Source: Sphingobium wenxiniae (GTDB lineage Bacteria; Pseudomonadota; Alphaproteobacteria; Sphingomonadales; Sphingomonadaceae). Taken from it: DNA of 64,000 bases. The stretch spans positions 186,001-250,000 of the forward strand of contig NZ_VLKK01000004.1 of NCBI RefSeq assembly GCF_007830065.1, read 5' to 3'. The position numbers and the translations under genes were made by a program. Below, in pieces: positions 35,600 to 43,092 of the stretch. The notes beneath the pieces are model-generated. The model made no database searches, was not told where the DNA came from, and saw nothing but the letters and a program-made list of their open reading frames with translations. How positions within the stretch are numbered: the first letter of the stretch is position 1; each line of letters begins with the position of its first letter.

Positions 35600-36100
35600 A
35601 TGCTGCCCTCCGACACGCCCATCCTCGTCCTCACTACCGGCGGCACGATCGACAAGATCTATTTCGACGCCCTGTCCGACTATCAGGTGGGCGAAACGGT
35701 CGTCGCGAAGCTGCTTGAGATCGCCCGCGTCCAGCGCCCCTTCCGCATCGAGGAAGTAACCCGCAAGGACAGCCTGGAACTGGACGACGCCGATCGCGCC
35801 CTGATCCGCGCCCGCGTCGCGGCTGCCCGCGAAGGCCATATCGTCATCACGCACGGCACCGATACGATGACCGAAACGGCGAAGGTGCTGGCCGACATTC
35901 CCGGCAAGACGCTGGTGCTGGTTGGCGCGCTCGCCCCCGCCCGTTTCGGCGAGAGCGACGCCAGCTTCAACCTCGGCATGGCCTTCGCCACCGCGCAGGT
36001 CGCGCAGCCGGGCGTCTACATCACCATGAGCGGGTCCGTCTTCCCTGCCGCCCGCGTGGTAAAGGACCGCGAAAAAGGCGCTTTCGTCCCGGTGGAGTGA
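35600..36100 (+). CDS. Asparaginase N-terminal-domain protein (short)
   Basis: 166 residues. The N-terminal asparaginase motif VLTTGGTIDKIYFD with the first catalytic Thr (TGGTI) and the second motif VITHGTDTMTETAKVL with the Thr-Asp pair are present, yet the protein ends after the first domain; normal L-asparaginases have about 330 residues with a second domain. Short forms like this are annotated as asparaginase domain proteins in many proteobacteria, so it is probably a stable family rather than a broken gene. CCGGAG precedes ATG 35600. Activity is uncertain. Confidence 0.85.
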   Translation: MLPSDTPILVLTTGGTIDKIYFDALSDYQVGETVVAKLLEIARVQRPFRIEEVTRKDSLELDDADRALIRARVAAAREGHIVITHGTDTMTETAKVLADIPGKTLVLVGALAPARFGESDASFNLGMAFATAQVAQPGVYITMSGSVFPAARVVKDREKGAFVPVE

Positions 36101-36112
36101 GGGAGCAGCTCC

Positions 36113-36439
36113 CTAAGTGCGATGGGGGGCCAGCAGGATAACCGCCGCGCCGATGAGGCAGAGCGCAGCACCGCTCAAATCCCAGCGATCCGGCCGCACG
36201 CCTTCCGCCATCCACAGCCACAGAAGCGCCGATGTGATGTAGATGCCGCCATAAGCCGCATAGGCCCGGCCTGCATTGCTTGTATCCACCAGCGTCAGGA
36301 GCCAGGCGAAAAGGATGAGGGAGATGCAGCCGGGAACCAGCCACAGCGGCGACTTTGCCAGCCGCAGCCAGGCCCAGAAAGCGAAACAACCGGCAATCTC
36401 GGCGACGGCCGCTCCGATGTAGATGATCGCTGTGGTCAT
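36113..36439 (-). CDS. ynfA: YnfA family inner-membrane protein
   Basis: 108 residues, four predicted membrane helices. Strong match to the UPF0060/YnfA pattern: [38 protein letters not shown] and a final hydrophobic helix [15 protein letters not shown]. YnfA proteins resemble small multidrug resistance pumps and have been reported to export quaternary dyes, but the physiological role is open. Convergent with the asparaginase-like gene; the short hairpin AGGGAG-CAG-CTCCCT (36100-36114) sits between the two stops. Confidence 0.92.
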   Translation of the reverse strand: MTTAIIYIGAAVAEIAGCFAFWAWLRLAKSPLWLVPGCISLILFAWLLTLVDTSNAGRAYAAYGGIYITSALLWLWMAEGVRPDRWDLSGAALCLIGAAVILLAPHRT

Positions 36440-36479
36440 TCTCCACCCTTAATGCGCGAATTTGCGGCCATCCGACATT

Positions 36480-36509
36480 CCGTCATCCCAGCGAAAGCTG
36501 GGATGACGG
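36480..36509. repeat. Perfect hairpin, family A intergenic repeat
   Basis: 13-base perfect arms CCGTCATCCCAGC and GCTGGGATGACGG enclose a GAAA tetraloop. This is the cleanest copy in the window of an element also seen, complete or as half copies, at 6851, 28569, 47923, 55777, 62478 and 62538. It lies in the gap between ynfA and the rplJL terminator. Confidence 0.8.
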
Positions 36510-36571
36510 GGAAACGACCGCCTTCCGCCCATAATCGCCTTCAGGATAAGGGTCTGCAAGCCGCCCAATCC

Positions 36572-36611
36572 CAAAAAAGAAAAGGGCGGCGCCATGATGG
36601 CACCGCCCCGA
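36572..36611 (-). terminator. Intrinsic terminator of rplJ-rplL
   Basis: On the minus strand, GGGGCGGTGCCATC pairs with GGCGCCGCCC and is followed by TTTTC and TTTTTT. It begins 33 bases after the rplL stop. Confidence 0.88.
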
Positions 36612-36643
36612 TTTTCTCCCCGCAAGGATGCGGAGCGAAAAGC

Positions 36644-37021
36644 TTACTTGAGTTCGACGGTCGCGCCGGCTTCTTCAAGCTGCTTCTTGAGCTTTTCGGC
36701 TTCGTCCTTGCTAACGCCTTCCTTGATCGCCTTCGGCGCGCCTTCGACGAGCGCCTTGGCTTCGGTCAGGCCCAGGCCCGTGATGGCGCGGACTTCCTTG
36801 ATGACGTTGATCTTCTTGCCACCGTCGCCGGTGAGAACGACGTCGAATTCGCTCTGCTCTTCAGCAGCGGCGGCGGCCGGAGCACCAGCGGCCGGGCCGG
36901 CGACGGCGACGGCAGCGGCGGCCGAAACGCCCCACTTTTCTTCCAGAGCCTTCGACAGCTCGGCGGCTTCGAGGACGGTCAGGGCCGACAGCTGATCGAC
37001 CAGTGCGTTAATGTCTGCCAT
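36644..37021 (-). CDS. rplL: 50S ribosomal protein L7/L12
   Basis: 125 residues. Stalk protein of the large subunit that recruits translation GTPases. N-terminal dimerisation helices ([20 protein letters not shown]), an Ala/Gly-rich hinge near residues 38-55, and the globular C-terminal domain with [21 protein letters not shown] and [16 protein letters not shown]. Preceded by AGGGAACAGGTAAAGTAAT on the minus strand. Follows rplJ in the same transcript and ends at an intrinsic terminator, with no rpoB after it. Confidence 0.98.
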   Translation of the reverse strand: MADINALVDQLSALTVLEAAELSKALEEKWGVSAAAAVAVAGPAAGAPAAAAAEEQSEFDVVLTGDGGKKINVIKEVRAITGLGLTEAKALVEGAPKAIKEGVSKDEAEKLKKQLEEAGATVELK

Positions 37022-37105
37022 ATTACTTTACCTGTTCCCTTCTGGGCGGGGCGTTGAAAGGCCCCTTAAACTAGAGTTGAAACGAATGTCCGGCGGTCCT
37101 GAAGA

Positions 37106-37621
37106 TCAGGCCGCGTTCTTTTCCGCATAGGCGTTGAAAACCCGCGCGAGCTGGGCAGCCGGTGCCTGGGTGACGGTCGCGAGCTTGGTCGCGGGCGCAA
37201 CGAGCAGCCCGACGATCTTCGCACGCAGTTCATCCAGCGACGGCATCGAGGCGAGCGCCTTGACGCCCTCCGCGTTCAGCAGCACTTCGCCCATCGCGCC
37301 GCCAACGATCTCGATCTTGTCGTTGGTCTTCGCGAATTCGACCGCAACCTTGGCGGCTGCGACCGGATCGGCCGAGGAGGCAAGGGCGACGGGGCCGGTC
37401 AGCAGATCGCTGATGCCGGTATAGTCGGTGCCTTCAAGGGCGATCCTGGCGAGGCGGTTCTTCGTAACCTTGTAGGTTGCACCGGCTGCGCGCATTTTCT
37501 GGCGCAGGTCCGTCGACTGAGCGACGGTCATGCCGAGGTTGCGGGTCACGACGACCACACCGACCTCTGCCAGATGTGCGTTCAGCGCGGAAACGACCTC
37601 AGCCTTCTGATTACGATCCAT
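37106..37621 (-). CDS. rplJ: 50S ribosomal protein L10
   Basis: 171 residues. Anchors the L7/L12 stalk to 23S rRNA. Begins [19 protein letters not shown] and contains the RNA-binding stretch [21 protein letters not shown]; the C-terminal helix that binds L12 dimers ends [16 protein letters not shown] 37621 is chosen because GGAG stands six bases upstream; an in-frame GTG at 37633 is the other option. Upstream on the same strand lies the (p)ppGpp synthetase gene rather than rplK-rplA, which usually precede rplJ. Confidence 0.97.
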   Translation of the reverse strand: MDRNQKAEVVSALNAHLAEVGVVVVTRNLGMTVAQSTDLRQKMRAAGATYKVTKNRLARIALEGTDYTGISDLLTGPVALASSADPVAAAKVAVEFAKTNDKIEIVGGAMGEVLLNAEGVKALASMPSLDELRAKIVGLLVAPATKLATVTQAPAAQLARVFNAYAEKNAA

Positions 37622-37640
37622 GCCATTCTCCACATATTCA

Positions 37641-37661
37641 TGCGCCGGACGGTCCGGCGCA
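37641..37661 (-). promoter_or_regulatory. Palindrome in the rplJ leader
   Basis: Arms TGCGCCGGAC and GTCCGGCGCA are exact complements around one base, ending 19 bases before the rplJ ATG. As RNA it would give an 8-base stem with a 5-base loop just before the ribosome site. L10 leaders are known sites of autogenous control by the L10-L12 complex, so this may be part of one. Confidence 0.45.
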
Positions 37662-37925
37662 CAACGAACCCGCGCAAAGGCTTGTCGCCACGGCGCGGGG
37701 CACTGGTCCGAATGGGGAGAGGTTGACTGGCCCGAATCGTTTCAACGGAAACAGGCAGACCCGGAACAGGGCCATGGCGGCCCGTCCGGCAAGAACTTTT
37801 CCCCGTCTAGGCTGGACATTAAGAAGGGCATATTCCCTTCACCAACTGTCTCGGACGGTGGACCCGCAATGGGTCCGGTGGCGGGCCTGTATGGGATTTT
37901 CTTGTAATTGTCACGCGGAATCTCT

Positions 37926-37955
37926 CCTCCGTCCGTCCTGAGCGAAGTCGAACGG
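37926..37955. repeat. Family B intergenic repeat, half copy
   Basis: CCTCCGTCCGTCCTGAGCGA followed by AGTCGAACGG matches the reverse complement of the right half of the element at 51771-51797 (CCGTTCG...GAGCGAAGTCGA). It lies 11 bases beyond the end of the (p)ppGpp synthetase gene. Confidence 0.5.
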
Positions 37956-37966
37956 CTGGATTCGAC

Positions 37967-40072
37967 CTAAACCCGATCCGCCTGCACTACCGCATCCAGC
38001 GCCCGCAGGGCCGACAGGATGCGGTTGAGGTGCTGCGCGTCGGCCACTTCCAGATCGATGATGTCGGTATGGAACGGCCCTTCGCGATTCACCAGTTGCA
38101 GGTTGAGGATGTTCGCCTTGGTCGCGCCGAAGACATTCGCGACGGCGGCGAGCGCGCCCGGCTGGTTCTTGACGATCACCGTAAGGCGCGCCATCCCGCC
38201 CTTGGACTTGCTGTCCCAGGCAAGGTCGATCCAGTCGTCGTCCTGCCCGGCTTCCAGCGACCGGCAGTCGATTGTGTGCACCTCAATCGGCTCGCCCGTG
38301 CGGCGCACGCCGACGATCCGGTCGCCTGGAACCGGGTGGCAGCAGTCGCCCAGATTATAGGCGATGCCCGGCGTCAGGCCGCGAATGGACACCGGCTCAT
38401 GCTGGCGCGGATGCGCTTCCTCCACGCCCTCCGCTTCGGTCGAGCCGGGGATGAGCGCCTCCATCACTTCCCTGTCGCGCAGGCGATGGGTCGCGATGGC
38501 GATCATCAGCGCCGCGCGATCCTCCAGCTTCAGCCGCTTGAGCGCGGCGGTCAGCGCCTTGTCGCCCAGCTCGCTCGCCAGTTCGAGCGGGAAACGGCCG
38601 ACGATCTCCTCATAGAGCTTTTCGCCCAGCGCGATCTCCTCGCCCCGCTGCTTCTGCCGGATATAGCGGCGGATGGCGGCGCGCGCCTTGCCGGTGACGG
38701 CGAAGGTGAGCCAGCCGGGCTGGGGCTGCTGCCCTTCGGATTTCAGGATTTCCACCTGATCGCCGTTTTCCAGCGCCGTCCGCAACGGCACGACCCGTCC
38801 ATTGACCTTTGCGCCCACCGTCTGGTCGCCCAATGTCGTGTGCACCGCATAGGCGAAGTCCACCGGCGTCGATCCCTTGGGCAACTGGTGCAGCTCGCCC
38901 TTTGGGGAAAAGGCGAAGATGCGGTCCTGATACATCGCCATGCGGGTGTGTTCGAGCAGCTCGTCCGCGTCATGGCTCTGTTCCAGGATTTCGACCAGAT
39001 CGCGCAGCCATGCCGCCTGATGATCTTTCGCATCGCCCTTCTGTTTATAAGCCCAGTGCGCCGCCAGCCCCAGTTCCGCGTCATGGTGCATGTCGCGGCT
39101 GCGGATCTGCACCTCGATGCGGGCATTGTCCTGATGGATGACCGTCGTGTGCAGCGAACGGTATCCGTTGCGTTTGGGGGTGGAGATATAATCCTTGAAC
39201 CGGCCCGGCACCATCTTGAAGGTGCGGTGGATGACGCCCAGCGCCTTGTAGCAGTCATCGGCCGTCTCTGTGATGACGCGGAAGGCCATTACGTCGGTCA
39301 GCTGCTCGAAGCTGATGTGCCGTTCCTGCATCTTCTTCCAGATGGAATAGGGATGCTTTTCCCGCCCCGACACCGTGACGGGCAGGTCGTGGCTGCCCAG
39401 CAGCAGTTGCAGTTCAGCGCCGATCCGGTCGACCTTGTCATGGCCGCCTTCCTTCAGTTGCTCCAGCCGCTTGGTGATGCTGTCATAGGCTTCCGGCTCG
39501 AGTTCGCGGAAGGCGAGCAGCTGCATCTCGCGCATGAAGTCGTACATGCCGATCCGTTCTGCCAGCGGCGCGTAGATGTCCATCGTTTCGCGCGCTATGC
39601 GGCGGCGCTTGGCTTCATTCTTGATGAAATGCAGCGTCCGCATATTGTGCAGCCGGTCGGCGAGCTTCACCAGCAGCACGCGGATATCGTCCGACATGGC
39701 GAGCAGGAATTTGCGGAGATTTTCCGCCGCCCGCTCATTTTCGCTCATCGCCTCGATCTTGCTGAGCTTGGTGACGCCGTCGACCATGCGCGCGACATCC
39801 TTGCCGAACGCGTGCTCTATCTCCTCATAGGTAACGAGCGTGTCCTCTATCGTGTCGTGCAGCAGCGCGGTCACGATGGTCTGGTCGTCCAGGTTGAAGT
39901 CGGTCAAAATGCCTGCGACTTCAATCGGATGGCTGAAATATGGATCGCCGCTGGCGCGCTTTTGCGATCCATGTTTCTGGACGGAAAAGACATAGGCGCG
40001 GTTTATCATCGCTTCGTCCGCATCCGGATCGTAGCGCTTCACCCTTTCGACAAGTTCATACTGGCGTAACAT
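37967..40072 (-). CDS. rsh: Bifunctional (p)ppGpp synthetase/hydrolase (RelA/SpoT family)
   Basis: 701 residues. Makes and degrades the stringent-response alarmone. The hydrolase HD domain is intact (His72-Asp73 in ALLHDTIEDT), the synthetase domain shows the segment EVQIRSRDMHHDAELGLAAHW (RelA signature, near residues 320-345), then a TGS domain (FAFSPKGELHQLPKGSTPVDFAYAVH) and a C-terminal ACT domain (LTVIVKNQPGALAAVANVF). Both active sites look functional, as in the single Rsh of alphaproteobacteria. ATG 40072 is chosen because homologous proteins begin MLRQYELVERV; the longer frame adds Cys/Phe-rich residues unlike the family. Confidence 0.95.
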   Translation of the reverse strand: MLRQYELVERVKRYDPDADEAMINRAYVFSVQKHGSQKRASGDPYFSHPIEVAGILTDFNLDDQTIVTALLHDTIEDTLVTYEEIEHAFGKDVARMVDGVTKLSKIEAMSENERAAENLRKFLLAMSDDIRVLLVKLADRLHNMRTLHFIKNEAKRRRIARETMDIYAPLAERIGMYDFMREMQLLAFRELEPEAYDSITKRLEQLKEGGHDKVDRIGAELQLLLGSHDLPVTVSGREKHPYSIWKKMQERHISFEQLTDVMAFRVITETADDCYKALGVIHRTFKMVPGRFKDYISTPKRNGYRSLHTTVIHQDNARIEVQIRSRDMHHDAELGLAAHWAYKQKGDAKDHQAAWLRDLVEILEQSHDADELLEHTRMAMYQDRIFAFSPKGELHQLPKGSTPVDFAYAVHTTLGDQTVGAKVNGRVVPLRTALENGDQVEILKSEGQQPQPGWLTFAVTGKARAAIRRYIRQKQRGEEIALGEKLYEEIVGRFPLELASELGDKALTAALKRLKLEDRAALMIAIATHRLRDREVMEALIPGSTEAEGVEEAHPRQHEPVSIRGLTPGIAYNLGDCCHPVPGDRIVGVRRTGEPIEVHTIDCRSLEAGQDDDWIDLAWDSKSKGGMARLTVIVKNQPGALAAVANVFGATKANILNLQLVNREGPFHTDIIDLEVADAQHLNRILSALRALDAVVQADRV

Positions 40073-40185
40073 CGTTTCCCGATTGTGTGGGAAGTGGGTT
40101 GTCGCGCAACAAAAAAATCCCATCTTGAGAGGAATTCTGCTGCGCTTTTGCAACGGAGGCCGCTTTACGCTATCGAGTCACACTC

Positions 40186-40665
40186 ATGAAACACAGTCTG
40201 GCGCAGGATCTGGGACAATGCGCGCTGCCGAGCGCGCTGGAGATGATGGGCGAACGCTGGTCGTTCCTGATCTTGCGAGGAGCGATGGGGGGACTTCGGC
40301 ATTTCGAGGAGTTCCAGTCCGTCCTTGGGATCGCCCGCAACATCCTCGCCAATCGTCTGACGCGCTTGGTCGAAAACGGCATCATGGCCCGCCAGCCGAT
40401 GCAATGCGACCGGCGCAAGGTCGAATATCGCCTGACGGAAAAGGGGCTGGAGCTGGCCCCGGTCATGGTCGCGCTGCGCCAATGGGGCGAAAGATGGGGC
40501 TGCGGTCCGCAATTCTGTCAGGTGCTGGCCGACAGCCGTGACCGCCAGCCGATCCGCCGGATGACGATCCAGTCGCATGACGGCCGCGACCTGGCTGTGG
40601 AGGACCTGGTCTGGCTCTGCCCGGACGGCGCCAAGCCGGTGGTGCAGGAATCCGCCGCCGCCTGA
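40186..40665 (+). CDS. HxlR family transcriptional regulator
   Basis: 159 residues. Winged helix of the HxlR/MarR-like group: LPSALEMMGERWSFLILRGAMGGLRHFEEFQ and IARNILANRLTRLVENGIM give the DNA-binding helices (residues 14-70), then the wing (KVEYRLTEKGLEL). The N-terminal Cys13, the position used for redox sensing in some HxlR proteins, is present (LGQCALPSALE). Divergent from rsh with a 113-base gap and directly followed, after one base, by the kinase gene. Ligand and targets unknown. Confidence 0.9.
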   Translation: MKHSLAQDLGQCALPSALEMMGERWSFLILRGAMGGLRHFEEFQSVLGIARNILANRLTRLVENGIMARQPMQCDRRKVEYRLTEKGLELAPVMVALRQWGERWGCGPQFCQVLADSRDRQPIRRMTIQSHDGRDLAVEDLVWLCPDGAKPVVQESAAA

Positions 40666-40666
40666 T

Positions 40667-41830
40667 ATGCGTGCATTGCGCAGCGGCTTCACCGGCGGCA
40701 TGAAATCCCCTACGCTGCGCGCGATGTCACCGCCTCGTATCCAGCCGCAACCCTTTTTCGCGGACAAGAATCGCGCTTTCTGGAACCTCCAGTCGCTGGG
40801 CTGGGCAGGAGCCTTCCTGTTGCGCGGCTCCTCCACCATCGCCAACGGCCAGCCGCTTTCCAGCCTGATCCCGGTGTTGATCTCCACGGTCAGCGGCTAT
40901 TCGGTCACGCTTCTGATCGCGGTGATCTTCCGCTTTCTGCTGAAGCAGAAGCCGGTCGTCACCTGGGGCGTCTCGATCATCACGGTGCTGGCGGCGGCGG
41001 GGCTGGTCGCCTTCATCGACGCCTGGGTCTTCTCCACCCAGAACCGCGCGAGCGAGACGGCCGGCGTCCAGCTTTTCCTTGGTGCCTTCTATCTCTCGGT
41101 CACGCTGCTCGGCGCGTGGTCGGCGCTTTACTATGCCATCAATTTCTATCTCACGGTGGAAGAGCAGGCGGATCAGCTCCTACGCCTTGAAACCCAGGCA
41201 TCCAGCGCGCAATTGGCCATGCTGCGCTATCAGCTCAATCCCCATTTCCTGTTCAATACGCTCAACAGCATCTCGACGCTGGTTCTGCTGAAACAGACCG
41301 ACCGGGCCAATGCGATGCTTTCGCGCCTGTCGTCCTTCCTGCGCTATACCCTTATCAACGAACCCACCGCGCAGGTCACGATCGAGCAGGAGGTGGAGAC
41401 GCTCAAACTCTATCTCGAAATCGAAAAGATGCGGTTCGAGGACCGGCTGCGCCCCGTCTTCACCATCGATCCGGCGGTCGCGCAGGCGCGGCTGCCCTCG
41501 CTGCTGCTGCAACCGCTGGTCGAAAACGCCATCAAATATGCCGTGACCCCCAAGGAGGAGGGGGCCGAAATCTCCGTCACGGCGCAGCCTGCCGGTGAAA
41601 ACGTCCGGATCATCGTATCGGACAGCGGCCCGGGATTGAATGAAGGAGCCATGCGTCCGAACAATCCTGTGAGCGCGGGAACAGGCGTTGGGCTGGCGAA
41701 CATCCGAGATCGGCTTATTCAGGCTTTCGGGGAACGACAGAGCTTCGAAACGCGTTCCACGCCAGGCGGTTTTTCGGTCATCATCGAAATGCCGCTTAAT
41801 CTGGATGAACCATCGAAAGTGGCTGCATGA
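40667..41830 (+). CDS. LytS/YehU-type sensor histidine kinase
   Basis: About 387 residues. Four predicted membrane helices (about residues 45-180), then a His_kinase domain with the phospho-His in LRYQLNPHFLFNTLNSISTL, and a HATPase_c domain (LLQPLVENAIKYAV, DSGPGLNEG, GVGLANIRDRL). This class pairs with LytTR-type regulators, and such a gene overlaps its end by four bases (ATGA). The start is uncertain: ATG 40667 follows the HxlR stop by one base, but 40700 and 40724 are also in frame and none has a ribosome site; translational coupling to hxlR is likely. Confidence 0.92.
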   Translation: MRALRSGFTGGMKSPTLRAMSPPRIQPQPFFADKNRAFWNLQSLGWAGAFLLRGSSTIANGQPLSSLIPVLISTVSGYSVTLLIAVIFRFLLKQKPVVTWGVSIITVLAAAGLVAFIDAWVFSTQNRASETAGVQLFLGAFYLSVTLLGAWSALYYAINFYLTVEEQADQLLRLETQASSAQLAMLRYQLNPHFLFNTLNSISTLVLLKQTDRANAMLSRLSSFLRYTLINEPTAQVTIEQEVETLKLYLEIEKMRFEDRLRPVFTIDPAVAQARLPSLLLQPLVENAIKYAVTPKEEGAEISVTAQPAGENVRIIVSDSGPGLNEGAMRPNNPVSAGTGVGLANIRDRLIQAFGERQSFETRSTPGGFSVIIEMPLNLDEPSKVAA

Positions 41831-42627
41831 CCATCAGAACGATCCTCGTCGACGACGAAAGCCTGGCTATTCAGGGCCTCAAGCTTCGTCTGGAAGCGCA
41901 TGAGGATGTTGAAATCGTCGAAACCTGCTCCAATGGCCGCGAAGCCATTCGCGCCATAAAGACGCATAAACCCGATCTTGTGTTCCTTGATATTCAGATG
42001 CCGGGATTTGACGGCTTTTCCGTCGTCCAGGGCATGATGGAGGTCGAACCGCCGCTCTTCATCTTCGTGACCGCTTATAGCGACCATGCGATCCGCGCTT
42101 TCGAGGCGCAGGCGGTCGATTACCTGATGAAGCCGGTGGAGGAGGGCCGCCTTGCCGACGCGCTCGACCGCGTACGCCAGCGCCTGTCCGAAAAACGGCA
42201 GGTGCAGGAGGCGGAAAAGCTCCGCGAAGTGCTGGCCGAAGTCGCGCCCGACGCGATGAACGAATGGCATAGCGAGGAAGGCGCGCCTGCCTCCAATCGT
42301 TTCGAAAAGCTCATCAATATCAAGGACCGCGGCCAGATCTTCCGCGTGGACGTGGATTCGATAGAGCGGATCGACGCGGCGGGCGACTATATGTGCATCT
42401 ACACCGCCGACAATTCGCTGATCCTGCGGGAGACGATGAAGGATCTGGAAAAGCGCCTCGACCCCCGCAATTTCCAGCGCGTCCACCGCTCCACCATCGT
42501 GAACCTGTCGCAGGTGCGTCAGGTGAAGCCCCACACCAACGGCGAATGCTTCCTGGTGCTGGAAAGCGGCGCGCAGGTGAAGGTCAGCCGATCCTATCGC
42601 GACGTCGTGGCGCGTTTCGTCCACTAG
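41827..42627 (+). CDS. LytTR family response regulator
   Basis: 266 residues. Receiver domain 1-120 with Asp9-Asp10, phospho-acceptor Asp55 (VFLDIQMPG), Thr in FVTAYSDHAI and Lys in LMKPVEEG; linker; LytTR DNA-binding domain about 165-266 with IERIDAAGDYMCIYTADNS and FQRVHRSTIVNLSQVRQV. Partner of the LytS-type kinase just upstream. LytTR regulators often control envelope, bacteriocin or virulence genes; targets here are not evident. Confidence 0.94.
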   Translation: MTIRTILVDDESLAIQGLKLRLEAHEDVEIVETCSNGREAIRAIKTHKPDLVFLDIQMPGFDGFSVVQGMMEVEPPLFIFVTAYSDHAIRAFEAQAVDYLMKPVEEGRLADALDRVRQRLSEKRQVQEAEKLREVLAEVAPDAMNEWHSEEGAPASNRFEKLINIKDRGQIFRVDVDSIERIDAAGDYMCIYTADNSLILRETMKDLEKRLDPRNFQRVHRSTIVNLSQVRQVKPHTNGECFLVLESGAQVKVSRSYRDVVARFVH

Positions 42628-42631
42628 GAGC

Positions 42632-43048
42632 TTATCGAAACACCCATTGCCGGTTGAGCAGGAACACCACTGCCGGCGTCACGAAGAGCATCGCCGGGAT
42701 GGGCGACCATTCCGGCCATTGCATATGGGTGACGCACAGCCACACCCATAGCGCGTTGAGCGCATAGCTCACCAGCGACACCGCGACGAAGCGCGCCCCG
42801 CGCCCCGCATGGCCGCTTTCCCCGCCATGCCCGCGGAAGGTGAAGGCGTTGTGGGACACATAGCCGATCGCTACCGCCGCGGCATAGCCGATCCCGTTGG
42901 CGATCTGCGCATGCAGCCCCACAGGCGCGGCAAGCACCCAGTAGATCGCCGCCTGGCAAGCCGTGACGAACAGGCCCGTCACGCCGTAGCGGACGATCTG
43001 CCACAACAAATCCTGCTGGTCGGCCGACAGTCGCTGGATGATTTTCAT
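42632..43048 (-). CDS. GtrA family membrane protein
   Basis: 138 residues, four membrane helices, with the GtrA pattern IVRYGVTGLFVTACQAAIYW near residues 17-36 and SHNAFTFRGHGG near 65. GtrA-type proteins are thought to flip or help transfer lipid-linked sugars in the inner membrane. It is divergent from the large GT-C-like membrane protein at 43093 with only 44 bases between starts, which supports a shared glycan-related role. Convergent with the LytTR gene. Confidence 0.9.
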   Translation of the reverse strand: MKIIQRLSADQQDLLWQIVRYGVTGLFVTACQAAIYWVLAAPVGLHAQIANGIGYAAAVAIGYVSHNAFTFRGHGGESGHAGRGARFVAVSLVSYALNALWVWLCVTHMQWPEWSPIPAMLFVTPAVVFLLNRQWVFR

Positions 43049-43092
43049 ATGTCCCCGTTGCGCTTTGATGCGGAGCGTCTAATCCACCACCC

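Noticed and set aside
38030..40069. 679-codon plus-strand frame opposite the (p)ppGpp synthetase gene
   Set aside because: Shadow of the rsh gene, whose HD, synthetase, TGS and ACT motifs are clear; the antisense translation has no recognisable domain.
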